A stretch of 17,073 nucleotides of DNA from an uncultured Alphaproteobacteria bacterium (GTDB lineage Bacteria > Pseudomonadota > Alphaproteobacteria > Caulobacterales > Parvularculaceae): NCBI GenBank assembly GCA_937895955.1, contig CALAZI010000106.1, positions 1 to 17,073 on the forward strand, read 5' to 3'. The translations under genes and the position numbers were made by a program. Shown in pieces: positions 6,621 to 14,304 of the stretch (position 1 is the first letter of the stretch; each line of letters starts with the position of its first letter). The notes below the pieces were generated by a model that saw only the letters and a program-made list of their open reading frames with translations, did no database searches and was not told the origin of the DNA.

Positions 6621-8300
6621 ATGAACGCTCGAAACTTGTTGCTGCTCGCCTTTGCGATGACGGCCGCGTCGGCCGCTTCAGCCGAAGCCCCTTTTTTCAA
6701 TGCGGAAAAATTCGATCGCCGTTTATCCCGCATCGTCGAAGGCAAGGGCGCGACAGATCCGCTTGTCGGCGCCGCAATCGCCGTGATGGTCGGGGACAGG
6801 CTGGTCTACGCGGGCGCTGCGGGCTGCGCGGCGTTCGACGCCGAAGGAAAGACTTGCGTCAGGGATTTGTCGCCGACGTCAAAAATGCGCGTCGCGTCCA
6901 TTTCAAAAATGGCGCTTGCAATAAGCCTGCTGACGCTGGTTGAAGACGGGCGTCTCGATCTTGATCGCGACGTTTCAGACTATCTTGGATGGCGTCTGCG
7001 CAATCCCGCCTTTCCGGACGCGCCCGTCACGGCGCGCCAGTTGCTGTCGCATATGTCGTCGCTGACCGACCCGGAAGAATATTGGATCGCAGCGCCTGGC
7101 GACTTTACCGCCTTCATTTCCGAACAGGTCGCGCTCTTTGATCGCGCGCGCCCGCCCGGCGCATGGTTTCGATACGCCAATATCAATTACAGCGTGCTCG
7201 CCGCGATCATCGAAAAAGTCAGCGGCGAGCGCTTTGACCGTTTCATGTCGAGGGCGCTCTTCGAACCGGCGGGTCTTGATATCGGCTATAATTGGTCAGG
7301 CGTTTCCGCGTCGGCGCGCGCCGCCGGCGCGGGTCTTTATCGGCGCGAGGGCGAGCGATTTGCGCCGCTTGCCGATCCGCCGGCCGTATTGGCCGACACG
7401 CTGCCATATTTCCTTGCAGAGGAAGGGGTCGATCGGCGGGCGTATTTGAAAAGCTATCAGCCCGGTGAAAACCCGACCCTCTTTTCGCCGCAGGGCGGTC
7501 TTCGCGCTTCAGTTGTCGACCTTGCAAAGCTCGCTCGACTTCTTAAGGCGCATCCGGCGATGATCTCGCCGGTTTGGCGTTACGATGCGGAAGCGCCGAA
7601 CGGCGATACGCAAGACGGTCTGTTCGCCGCGTTCGGTTTGGGGGTTCAGGAAATCGCCGGAAACGCAAAACTATCGCCTGAAACGATCCTGATCGGTCAT
7701 GCCGGCGAAGCGTACGGGCTTTACGGCGGCGCCTGGATGATTGAAGGCGGCGAAAGCGGTGCGGCGGGCGACGAGTTGACGATCGCCTTTGTCGCGACCG
7801 GCGTTGACGAAATACCTGAGAAAGGCGCGCATTCGAGCTTTAATCTCGTGGAAGAACGCTTGCTGCGCCTGGCGCTTGATGCGGCGAAGGCCGGCGTCGA
7901 GCCGCAGCCGTTTGATGAAAAGGCCGATGCGATGCGCGACGTCGATCTCGCCATTGCAGCCTCGAAGACGAGCGGCAAACGCCCGCTTTTAGTGCTCGGC
8001 GGCAATTGGTGTCACGACAGCCGCGGCATCGCGAAAAAGTTCCAGACGACGCCCTTGAGCCGTCTGATTGAAGACGGATTTGAGCTCGTTTGGGTCGATG
8101 TCGGTCATAAGGACAGGAACCTTGACGTCGCCGAACGCTTCGGCGTTGAGAAACTCATCGGCACGCCGACGATTCTTATCTTGTCGCCGGATGGCGCGCT
8201 ATTGAACGCGGACACCGTTCATGATTGGCGTACGGCCGATTCTCGGTCCATCGAGGAGGCGCTTGACTATTTCGGCGCGTTTTCGCAATCGAAGAAATAA
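6621..8300 (+). CDS. Periplasmic serine beta-lactamase-like hydrolase fused to a thioredoxin-like domain
   Basis: This 559-aa protein has a clear Sec signal peptide (cleavage about SAASA-EAP, residue 21). Residues 30-420 are a class C beta-lactamase/penicillin-binding-type serine hydrolase: SISK (93-96, nucleophile Ser93 and Lys96 of SxxK), YAN (185-187, the YxN motif in the usual context PGAWFRYANINY), and HAG (360-362) in place of KTG. LLSHMSSL matches the family's LLxHtSGL block, with Ser in place of Gly. Residues about 430-555 form a second domain with a thioredoxin fold: LLVLGGNWCHDSRG with active-site WCHDS (463-467, one Cys only), a strand FELVWVDVG, and cis-Pro GTPTILIL (Pro516). One uninterrupted frame covers both. 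The hydrolase half is typical of esterases or DD-peptidases; substrate is unknown. It sits 14 bp after the aminotransferase. Confidence 0.85.
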   Translation: MNARNLLLLAFAMTAASAASAEAPFFNAEKFDRRLSRIVEGKGATDPLVGAAIAVMVGDRLVYAGAAGCAAFDAEGKTCVRDLSPTSKMRVASISKMALAISLLTLVEDGRLDLDRDVSDYLGWRLRNPAFPDAPVTARQLLSHMSSLTDPEEYWIAAPGDFTAFISEQVALFDRARPPGAWFRYANINYSVLAAIIEKVSGERFDRFMSRALFEPAGLDIGYNWSGVSASARAAGAGLYRREGERFAPLADPPAVLADTLPYFLAEEGVDRRAYLKSYQPGENPTLFSPQGGLRASVVDLAKLARLLKAHPAMISPVWRYDAEAPNGDTQDGLFAAFGLGVQEIAGNAKLSPETILIGHAGEAYGLYGGAWMIEGGESGAAGDELTIAFVATGVDEIPEKGAHSSFNLVEERLLRLALDAAKAGVEPQPFDEKADAMRDVDLAIAASKTSGKRPLLVLGGNWCHDSRGIAKKFQTTPLSRLIEDGFELVWVDVGHKDRNLDVAERFGVEKLIGTPTILILSPDGALLNADTVHDWRTADSRSIEEALDYFGAFSQSKK

Positions 8301-8314
8301 TTACGACGCCGTAA

Positions 8315-8353
8315 CGTTGATCGCATCGTTGATTAATTCCGAGTAAATTCCGA
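8315..8353. repeat. Paired short direct repeats upstream of the second lipoprotein gene
   Basis: CGTTGAT occurs at 8315 and 8327 (12-bp spacing) and AATTCCGA at 8335 and 8346 (11-bp spacing), back to back in an A/T-rich island about 70-110 bp before the start at 8424. Spacing near one helical turn suggests tandem protein-binding sites in the promoter region. No known consensus is recognised. Confidence 0.4.
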
Positions 8354-8423
8354 ACGTCGCGCTTGTGTCTGGACCGCGACTAGGATTGATGTCCCGCCGT
8401 CATTGAACGGAGGGCAAACCCCA

Positions 8424-8744
8424 ATGAAGATTCAATTCGCCTTGGCGCTCGGCGCCGCCGCGTTCGGCCTCGCCGCCTGCGCCACTGAACCGACGACTGA
8501 AGCCGCAACGCTTGACGCGCCCGCAGTGGCCGCGAGCGAAGAAGCGACGGCGGAAGAGGCTGCTATCGAGGCTGTCGCTGAAGCGGAAGTCGCCGCTGAC
8601 GGATCGCTCGAGGCCGCTCAGCCGATCGCTGCGTCTGCGGATGCGGCGATGGAAGTTGCGGCGGAAGAAGCTGAAGAGGGCGTGGTTGACGCCGCAGCGG
8701 ACGCTGCAGCGGAAGGCTCCATCGAGCCGGCCGTCGAGCAGTAG
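8424..8744 (+). CDS. Small acidic Ala/Glu-rich lipoprotein
   Basis: The start ATG at 8424 is chosen because GGAGGG lies about 9 nt upstream; an in-frame TTG at 8403 would place the ribosome site inside the gene. The 106-aa product has a lipoprotein signal (MKIQFALALGAAAFGLAAC, lipidated Cys19). It then has a low-complexity mature part of Ala, Glu, Asp and Val with few other residues and no Cys or His. It shares the GLAACA lipobox context and acidic Ala-rich style with the lipoprotein at 4983, but its repeats are less regular and no exact register is visible. Composition suggests an extended, negatively charged helical protein in the periplasm. No function can be given. A terminator follows 27 bp after the stop. 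Confidence 0.75.
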   Translation: MKIQFALALGAAAFGLAACATEPTTEAATLDAPAVAASEEATAEEAAIEAVAEAEVAADGSLEAAQPIAASADAAMEVAAEEAEEGVVDAAADAAAEGSIEPAVEQ

Positions 8745-8771
8745 AGCCGCCTGATTTTTGTTGCGTATGAG

Positions 8772-8803
8772 CCGGCGCGCTTTTCGGAGCGCGCCGGTTT
8801 TTT
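8772..8803 (+). terminator. Rho-independent terminator after the second lipoprotein gene
   Basis: CCGGCGCGCT (8772-8781) pairs with AGCGCGCCGG (8788-8797), loop TTTCGG, followed by six T (8798-8803). The T-run overlaps the stop codon of the converging rfbA gene (8804-8802), so the element separates the two opposing transcripts with no spare DNA. It lacks a T-run for the minus strand. Confidence 0.92.
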
Positions 8804-9671
8804 ATCGATTTTCGGCGAGCCGGGCGAGATATAGCCCGTATTGGTTTTTCAGGAGCGGCTGAGCGAGCTCGCGCAATTGCGCCGCGTCGATGAATCCGCG
8901 GCGAAACGCGATTTCTTCCGGACAGGCGATTTTCAAGCCCTGCCGCGTTTCAATTGTTTGGACGAATTGAGACGCTTCAAGCAGCGACTCATGCGTGCCC
9001 GTATCAAGCCAGGCGAATCCGCGCCCCAGCATCCGCGCATTGAGCTTGCCGTCTTTCAGATACATTTCATTGAGCGTCGTGATTTCAAGCTCGCCGCGCG
9101 CGGAAGGCTTCACTTTTTTGGCGCGCTCGACGACGGTCTCGTCGTAGAAATACAATCCAGTCGCGGCGAAATTCGACTTTGGCGTCTTCGGCTTTTCTTC
9201 AATGCTCGTCACCTTGCCGTCGGCGTTGAACGCGACGACGCCGTACCGGCCGGGGTCGGTCACCTGATACGCGAAAATAACGGCGCCTTCTTTCAGCTTG
9301 GCCGCTTTCTCCAGCTCATCGGTCAGACCGTGGCCGTAGAAAATATTATCGCCCAATACGAGCGCGCATTTTTCGCCGGCGATGAAGTCTTCGCCGATGA
9401 TGAAAGCCTGGGCGAGTCCGTCTGGGCTCGGCTGCGCTTCATAGGCGAAGCGAACGCCCCATTCCGCGCCGTCGCCAAGCAAGCGGCGGAACGAAGATTG
9501 ATCCTCCGGCGTTGTTATGACGAGGATGTCGCGAATGCCCGCGAGCATTAGTACGCTGATCGGATAGTAGATCATCGGCTTGTCGTAAATCGGCATCAAC
9601 TGTTTCGAGACGCCGCGGGTTATCGGATAAAGCCGAGTTCCCGAACCGCCGGCGAGAACAATGCCCTTCAT
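8802..9671 (-). CDS. rfbA: Glucose-1-phosphate thymidylyltransferase
   Basis: RfbA/RmlA joins glucose-1-phosphate and dTTP to give dTDP-glucose and pyrophosphate, the first step of dTDP-L-rhamnose synthesis for surface polysaccharide. The 289-aa product starts MKGIVLAGGSGTRLYPIT, with the nucleotide-binding GGSGTRLYP at 8-16. It continues with SKQLMPIYDKPMIYYPISVLMLAGI, LGDNIFYGHG, EEKP and WLDTGTHESLLEAS, all diagnostic of the family, and its length is standard. An ATG 15 nt upstream (9686-9684) overlaps the rfbD stop as TAATG, but the ATG at 9671 is preceded by AGGCGG at good spacing and gives the usual MKGI start. It is the second gene of an rfbD-rfbA pair, probably translationally coupled. 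Confidence 0.97.
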   Translation of the reverse strand: MKGIVLAGGSGTRLYPITRGVSKQLMPIYDKPMIYYPISVLMLAGIRDILVITTPEDQSSFRRLLGDGAEWGVRFAYEAQPSPDGLAQAFIIGEDFIAGEKCALVLGDNIFYGHGLTDELEKAAKLKEGAVIFAYQVTDPGRYGVVAFNADGKVTSIEEKPKTPKSNFAATGLYFYDETVVERAKKVKPSARGELEITTLNEMYLKDGKLNARMLGRGFAWLDTGTHESLLEASQFVQTIETRQGLKIACPEEIAFRRGFIDAAQLRELAQPLLKNQYGLYLARLAENR

Positions 9672-9685
9672 ACCGCCGCCTTTCA

Positions 9686-10558
9686 TTAACGCCCCGCGCC
9701 GCGCGTCACGATTTTCTCAATTGTCGCCGGCAGGTCGCGCCGCCAATCCGGCTGCTCGACACCGTATTCGCGCCGAATTTTGGAACAGTTAAGAACGGTG
9801 AATAACGGTCGTTGCGCCGGCGTCTCATATTCCTGAGATTTGATTCTGTTGATTTTCATATTTTTGCCGGATGCGGCGAAAATCGCCGCTGCGAAATCAG
9901 CCCAGCTCGCCGGCGGCGCGCCTTGAAAATGAAACAGCCCGCCGGCGCCGTCGCTGCGTCGCGCGACCGCCAGACAGGCCTTTGCTATTGCGTTCGCCGG
10001 CGTCGGACCGCCGATTTGATCCTCGACGATGCTGACTTCTTTTTTCGTCTCGGCAAGGCGCAGCATGGTCTGCACGAAGTTCGCTCCGTGGCTTGAATAG
10101 ACCCAGGAGGTGCGAACAATGATCGCGTCCGGATGCTCTTTGAGCGTGAGCCGTTCGCCTTCAAGTTTGGTTGCGCCGTAGACGTTGACGGGACCGGTCT
10201 CGGCGTCTTCGGTGAGCAGTTCGCCGGACTGCGAACCGGAAAAAACATAATCCGTCGACAAATGGATAAAGCGGGCGCCGATCGCAAGTGCGGCGGCTGC
10301 GAGTTCGGCCGGCGCCAGGCTGTTGAGGCGGCGCGCCGCGGCGCGCTCCGATTCGGCCTTGTCGACCTGCGTCCAGGCGGCGGCGTTAATGACAAGGTCT
10401 GGCTCAGCGCGTCTGATTGTGTCCGCGCCGGCGTCTTCACGCATTAAATCCGCATCGGCGCGCGTCAACGCCTTGAGGTTGAGGTCGGATTGGCTCGCGG
10501 CCGCCGACACGATTTCTCGGCCGACCTGACCATTGGCGCCGAACAGCAAGACTTTCAT
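9686..10558 (-). CDS. rfbD: dTDP-4-dehydrorhamnose reductase
   Basis: RfbD/RmlD reduces dTDP-4-dehydro-L-rhamnose to dTDP-L-rhamnose with NAD(P)H. The 290-aa protein is an extended short-chain dehydrogenase: Rossmann motif FGANGQVG (6-13), VINAAAWTQVDKAE (57-69), HLSTDYVFSG (99-108), and catalytic Tyr127/Lys131 in VYGATKLEGE. The C-terminal part has the usual RPLFTVLNCSKIR (family RPxxSxLD). The start is set at 10558 because the open frame upstream only translates the tRNA-Ala gene (it reads VRGSTPLSSTS, a well-known tRNA artefact). The ribosome site is weak. rfbB and rfbC, needed for the middle steps, are absent here, so they must be elsewhere or beyond the region. Confidence 0.95.
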   Translation of the reverse strand: MKVLLFGANGQVGREIVSAAASQSDLNLKALTRADADLMREDAGADTIRRAEPDLVINAAAWTQVDKAESERAAARRLNSLAPAELAAAALAIGARFIHLSTDYVFSGSQSGELLTEDAETGPVNVYGATKLEGERLTLKEHPDAIIVRTSWVYSSHGANFVQTMLRLAETKKEVSIVEDQIGGPTPANAIAKACLAVARRSDGAGGLFHFQGAPPASWADFAAAIFAASGKNMKINRIKSQEYETPAQRPLFTVLNCSKIRREYGVEQPDWRRDLPATIEKIVTRGAGR

Positions 10559-10596
10559 ATGCGTCGAGAGTCTGCGGCGCGCGGCGTTGCGGTGAC

Positions 10597-10672
<76 letters not shown>

Positions 10673-10731
10673 GATATTCAGTTTCGCCGGCCATTGGGAT
10701 GGCGGCCGCCGATCCGCCCCGTTTCGGGCGC

Positions 10732-10762
10732 GCGGAACCTAGCCGCCGGCCTGAGGTTCCGC
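10732..10762. repeat. 9-bp inverted repeat between the FYDLN gene and tRNA-Ala
   Basis: GCGGAACCT (10732-10740) and AGGTTCCGC (10754-10762) are exact reverse complements with a 13-nt loop. On the minus strand it lies about 20 bp after the stop of the FYDLN_acid gene and about 60 bp before the tRNA, a place where transcription could end, but no T-run follows. A smaller GCCGG-TTTT-CCGGC hairpin lies next to it (about 10765-10778). Confidence 0.4.
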
Positions 10763-10781
10763 AAGCCGGTTTTCCGGCGAT

Positions 10782-11198
10782 TTAAACGTCCTCGTCGCCG
10801 CCGCCCGATACGATTCCGCCCATGTCGTCGTCTTCATCCTCGTCGTCTTCAAGCAACGTGTCGTCGTCGTCGTCGTCGATATCGATGTCGAGATCGTCAA
10901 GATCGTCGATATCCTCTTCCGAGGCTTCTTCACCATCGAGGCCCGGCTTGCGCTTGGAGGAGGGCGCTTTTTGTTCCTTCTCCGCCGCATCGAGCGAAAC
11001 CTCGCTCGCTGGCTTCGCCGCCGGCGCTTCGTTCTCGCTCGGCTCATCTTCACGCCGCGGCTTACGGGGTTTCAGGAGCGCTTCGGGAACGAATTCATGA
11101 TCGCATTTCGGGCAATGCGCCGGTTCCTTGTTGAGATCATAAAAGCGCGCGCCGCATTGCGGGCAATCGCGCTTCACGCCGAGTTCGGGTTTGTTCAC
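10782..11198 (-). CDS. FYDLN_acid family zinc-ribbon protein (TIGR02300-like)
   Basis: The start is taken as GTG at 11198-11196, giving MNKPELGVKRDCPQCGARFYDLNKEP, the usual N-terminus of this alphaproteobacterial family; the longer open frame to 11267 adds unrelated residues. Two CxxC pairs (Cys12/15 and Cys29/32) form a zinc ribbon around the signature FYDLN (19-23). The second half is low-complexity: a Lys/Arg/Pro-rich linker, then long Asp/Glu runs (about 95-130), typical of the family's acidic tail. The 138-aa length fits. The function of the family is not established; a role in nucleic-acid or protein binding has only been guessed. It is divergent from aroA, with 102 bp between the starts, an arrangement common in alphaproteobacteria. 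Confidence 0.88.
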   Translation of the reverse strand: MNKPELGVKRDCPQCGARFYDLNKEPAHCPKCDHEFVPEALLKPRKPRREDEPSENEAPAAKPASEVSLDAAEKEQKAPSSKRKPGLDGEEASEEDIDDLDDLDIDIDDDDDDTLLEDDEDEDDDMGGIVSGGGDEDV

Positions 11199-11300
11199 GA
11201 CAGATGGATCCCTGACTGAAAATTTCGTTTGGCGGCGTCTGTTGCCACGCCCGGCGGGCCCTGTCAAAAGCGGCGCTTCAGCGCGTATTCGAGGTCCGAT

Positions 11301-12626
11301 ATGGCGGTTGCAGGGAGCGGGTTGAAGGCGTCGCGCGGCGGCGCGCTTTCCGGCGCCGTCTCAGCGCCCGGCGACAAGTCGATCTCGCACCGCGCGTTGA
11401 TTTTCGGCGCGCTCGCCAGGGGCGAGACGATCGCGACAGGGCTGCTTGAAGGCCAGGACGTTCTCCGAACAGCCGCGGCGATGCGCGCGCTGGGCGCGCG
11501 CGTTGAACGCGATCTCGCCGAGGCGGGGCCCGTTTGGCGGATCGAGGGCGCGCGCTGGCGGAGCCCTGACCGCGCGCTTTATTTCGGCAATTCGGGAACG
11601 GGCTGCCGTCTCGTCATGGGCGCGCTCGCCGGCCAGAGCGTTTCCGCGCGTTTCGACGGCGACCAGAGCCTTCGCGCGCGGCCGATGGGCCGGATCGCCG
11701 AGCCGCTCGGCCGAATGGGCGCGCGCATCGCCCTGAGGGATGGAAAGCTGCCCGGATCGCTGACCGCCGCCCCGTTGCAGGGCGTCGACTATGAGATGCC
11801 GGTCGCTTCGGCTCAGGTGAAGTCGGCGATCCTGCTTGCAGGGCTCGGCGCGAAGGGAATGACCCGCATCATCGAGCGGACGCCGTCGCGCGACCACACA
11901 GAGCGCATGCTCGCCGCTTTCGGCGCGGATATCCGCGTCGAAAAGGAAAACGGCGCGCGCAGGATATCGCTCGCAGGCGGCGGCGCCCTCGAAGCGACCC
12001 GCATCGACACGCCTGGCGATCCCTCCTCAGCGGCGTTCATCGCGGCTGCGGCGGCGATCACGCAGGGCTCGGAAGTCGTCATCCGCAACGTTCTCGTCAA
12101 TCCCTTGCGCGCCGGCTTTTTCGAAACGTTGAAAGAGATGGGCGCCCGGCTCGCCTTTGAAAACATGCGCGACATATCGGGCGAACCCGTCGCCGACATT
12201 CGCGTCCGCGGATCGTCGTTAAAGGGCGTCGCCGTTCCGGCGTCCCGCGCCGCGTCGATGATCGACGAATATCCGATCCTCGCCGTCGTCGCCGCCTTCG
12301 CAGAAGGCGAGACGCGCATGAACGGCGTTGAGGAGCTCCGCGTCAAGGAAAGCGACCGCCTCGCCGCGGTTGAAGCCGGCCTCAAGGCGAACGGCGTCAG
12401 CGTCGAAAGCGGAAAAGATTGGCTCGTCGTCAGCGGCGCCGGCGGCGTTTCGGGCGGCGCCTGCGTGAAAACGCATCTCGATCATCGCATCGCCATGAGC
12501 TTCCTCGTCATGGGCCTTGCGGCGGAGCGATCAGTCGCCATTGACGACGCCTCAATGATTGCGACGAGTTTTCCCCAATTTGTCGACATGATGCGCGGCC
12601 TCGGCGCCGACATCGCGCCTCAATGA
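11301..12626 (+). CDS. aroA: 3-phosphoshikimate 1-carboxyvinyltransferase (EPSP synthase, class II)
   Basis: AroA joins shikimate-3-phosphate and phosphoenolpyruvate in the sixth step of the shikimate pathway to aromatic amino acids. The 441-aa product carries SAPGDKSISHRALIFGALA (Lys26), FGNSGTGCRL (95-104), RPMGRIAEPL, MPVASAQVKSAILLAGL, RDHTERML, PGDPSSAAF, SMIDEYPILAVVAAFAEG, LRVKESDRL and THLDHRIAMSFLVMGL. These blocks match the CP4-type class II enzymes closely. The active-site loop reads NSGT where the CP4 enzyme has NAAT. The start at 11301 is chosen for its GAGG 6 nt upstream and for relatives' length; an open frame from 11229 would overlap the divergent gene's leader. Its stop overlaps the stop of the converging TerC gene by 7 bp. 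Confidence 0.97.
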   Translation: MAVAGSGLKASRGGALSGAVSAPGDKSISHRALIFGALARGETIATGLLEGQDVLRTAAAMRALGARVERDLAEAGPVWRIEGARWRSPDRALYFGNSGTGCRLVMGALAGQSVSARFDGDQSLRARPMGRIAEPLGRMGARIALRDGKLPGSLTAAPLQGVDYEMPVASAQVKSAILLAGLGAKGMTRIIERTPSRDHTERMLAAFGADIRVEKENGARRISLAGGGALEATRIDTPGDPSSAAFIAAAAAITQGSEVVIRNVLVNPLRAGFFETLKEMGARLAFENMRDISGEPVADIRVRGSSLKGVAVPASRAASMIDEYPILAVVAAFAEGETRMNGVEELRVKESDRLAAVEAGLKANGVSVESGKDWLVVSGAGGVSGGACVKTHLDHRIAMSFLVMGLAAERSVAIDDASMIATSFPQFVDMMRGLGADIAPQ

Positions 12627-13306
12627 GGGGCATCGCCGAATTCGATGCCGTTTTCGGTGATTTCCGCGCCTGACGCGCTCCAGACTTCGTGCCCGCCGCG
12701 CCAGATCATCTCGACCGCGACGACAAAGATGATCGCGAGGCCGATATAGGCGATCCAGCGATGGCGTTCGAGCAGGCGCGCGATGAACGTCGCGGCGAAC
12801 CCCATCAGCATGATCGAGAGCGCAAGGCCGAACACGAGGACGCTCGGATGATCATGCGCGGCGCCGGCGACGGCGAGCACATTATCGAGCGACATCGAGA
12901 TGTCGGCGAGGACGATCTGGAAAATGGCGGCGGACAGCGATTTCGGCTTCGCCGGCCCGCCGGAAGGCGCATGCCCTTCCATAACGTCCGTACCCCGATC
13001 ATCGCTGTGCGGCGTGCGCAATTCGCGCCACATTTTCCAGCACACCCAGAGCAGCAGAACGCCGCCGGCGAGCAGAAGGCCGACGATCGACAGCAGTGTC
13101 GTCGTGAGAAGCGCGAAGATGATCCTGAGAACCGTCGCGGCGAGAATGCCGACGGCGATGGCGGTCGCGCGTTTCTCGCGCGCGACGCCCGCCGCCGCGA
13201 GGCCGATGACGACGGCGTTGTCGCCCGCAAGCGTGAGATCGATGAGCACGACCTGAACAAACGCCGCCGCAAAATCGGGCGACAGGCCGAAAACGGAGAG
13301 ATCCAT
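12620..13306 (-). CDS. TerC/YjbE family integral membrane protein
   Basis: This 228-aa membrane protein has about seven hydrophobic segments and the twofold repeat of the TerC family: DLTLAGDNAVVIGLAA (Asp23, Asp29-Asn30) in the first half and DISMSLDNVLAVAGAA (Asp135, Asp141-Asn142) in the second. A polar loop with several His and Asp residues (about 97-122) separates the halves. Members of the YjbE branch are linked to manganese export or metal loading of exported enzymes; here that is family knowledge only. The start at 13306 has GGCGGG 4 nt upstream; a longer frame to 13351 adds basic residues unlike relatives. It lies antisense between aroA and cmk, overlapping the aroA stop by 7 bp. I did not recognise a yybP-ykoY riboswitch in its short leader. 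Confidence 0.88.
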   Translation of the reverse strand: MDLSVFGLSPDFAAAFVQVVLIDLTLAGDNAVVIGLAAAGVAREKRATAIAVGILAATVLRIIFALLTTTLLSIVGLLLAGGVLLLWVCWKMWRELRTPHSDDRGTDVMEGHAPSGGPAKPKSLSAAIFQIVLADISMSLDNVLAVAGAAHDHPSVLVFGLALSIMLMGFAATFIARLLERHRWIAYIGLAIIFVVAVEMIWRGGHEVWSASGAEITENGIEFGDAPH

Positions 13307-13441
13307 AAAACCCGCCAGCCGCAGCCTACGCGCGCCGCGGAAGGCGAACATATGGTGAGGTTCGCCTTAGTTTTCAAAGGGCGGCGTTCGTCGGCCGGCG
13401 CCCTTGTCTCGCCGCGCGCGATGCCGCAAATGCGGGGCGTC

Positions 13442-14101
13442 ATGTCCGAACCGCTCATCATCGCGCTCGACGGCCCGGCCGCCTCCGGCAAGGGAACCCT
13501 CGCCCGGGCGATCGCCAGGCATTACGGGCTCGCCTATCTCGACACGGGATCGCTCTATCGCGGGGTCGCATATCTCCTCCTTCGGGCGGGCGAGGACCCC
13601 AGCGACGCGGCGGCGGCGGAGGCCGCGGCGCGGCGCTTTTCGCTGGAGGCGATCGAGGGGGCCGACATCCGCACGCGCGAGGTCGGCGCGGCGGCGAGCG
13701 TCGTCGCGGCCCAGCCGGCGGTGCGCCAGGCTCTGCTCGATTTCCAGCGCGATTTCGCCCGCCGGCCGCCCAAGGGGGCGAAGGGCGCAGTGCTCGACGG
13801 GCGCGATATCGGCACGGTCGTCTGTCCCGATGCGGCGGTCAAATTCTTCGTCGTGGCGAGCCCTGAAGTCAGAGCCCATCGGCGGTTTCTGGAGCTTGAA
13901 CCCGGCCGGCCCGACCTTTCCGAAACCGAAGTCCTCGCCGACCTCAAGGAGCGCGACGCGCGGGACGCCGCGCGCGCCGACGCGCCGATGGTCCGCGCCG
14001 AGGATGCGGAGTTGCTAGACACCACCCATTTGACTATAGAGGCGGCCTTCGCGGCGGCGCGCCGCGTGATCGACGGCGTTCTCCGACGCTGCGAGGACTG
14101 A
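13442..14101 (+). CDS. cmk: Cytidylate kinase
   Basis: Cmk phosphorylates CMP and dCMP with ATP in the cytoplasm. The 219-aa protein has the P-loop GPAASGKGT (11-19), AYLDTGSLYRGVAYLLL (31-47), DGRDIGTVVCPDA (119-131), the lid RDARDAARADAPMV (171-184) and LDTT (192-195), all standard for bacterial Cmk. The start at 13442 gives MSEPLIIALDGPAASGKG, the usual N-terminus; GCGGGG lies about 6 nt upstream. The open frame extends far upstream to 12689, but that part is only the antisense of the TerC gene. rpsA follows after 203 bp, the classic cmk-rpsA order. A small hairpin (14108-14122) follows the stop, without a T-run. Confidence 0.96.
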   Translation: MSEPLIIALDGPAASGKGTLARAIARHYGLAYLDTGSLYRGVAYLLLRAGEDPSDAAAAEAAARRFSLEAIEGADIRTREVGAAASVVAAQPAVRQALLDFQRDFARRPPKGAKGAVLDGRDIGTVVCPDAAVKFFVVASPEVRAHRRFLELEPGRPDLSETEVLADLKERDARDAARADAPMVRAEDAELLDTTHLTIEAAFAAARRVIDGVLRRCED

Positions 14102-14304
14102 TCGGGGCCTTCTGCAGGAAGGTCCAAATCCAGGATCGGCTCTCCCGGGCGAGACACGGAAAACGGCTCTTTGTGTCCGTCAAACGCGATCCGCGCCGTC
14201 TTTTGAAACCCGAACAGGCATTCACCGCCCGAAGCCCCTAAGGCTGAGGGAAGACCGCCGGTCGAACCGGTCGGCATTGAACGCTGACTTGAACAAGGAC
14301 TTGA
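14102..14304 (+). promoter_or_regulatory. rpsA leader region
   Basis: This 203-bp spacer precedes rpsA. It contains small hairpins: CCTTC/GAAGG (14108-14122), AGCC/GGCT (14233-14245) and CCGGT-CGA-ACCGG (14258-14270), the last about 35 nt before the start codon. The rpsA leader of enterobacteria is folded and used for autoregulation by S1; a similar role here is an inference from position only. The ribosome site AAGGA sits 5 nt before ATG 14305. Confidence 0.4.

Noticed and set aside
12689..13441. N-terminal extension of the cmk frame
   Set aside because: The extension is antisense to the TerC gene. Cmk proteins begin near MSEPLIIALDGPAASGKG, which corresponds to 13442.
13307..13441. yybP-ykoY manganese riboswitch upstream of the TerC/YjbE gene
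   Set aside because: The 135-bp gap is shared with the cmk start, and the conserved riboswitch core and a terminator-like stem are not visible.
14108..14122. Terminator between cmk and rpsA
   Set aside because: The stem has only 5 bp and no T-run follows, so cmk-rpsA read-through remains likely.
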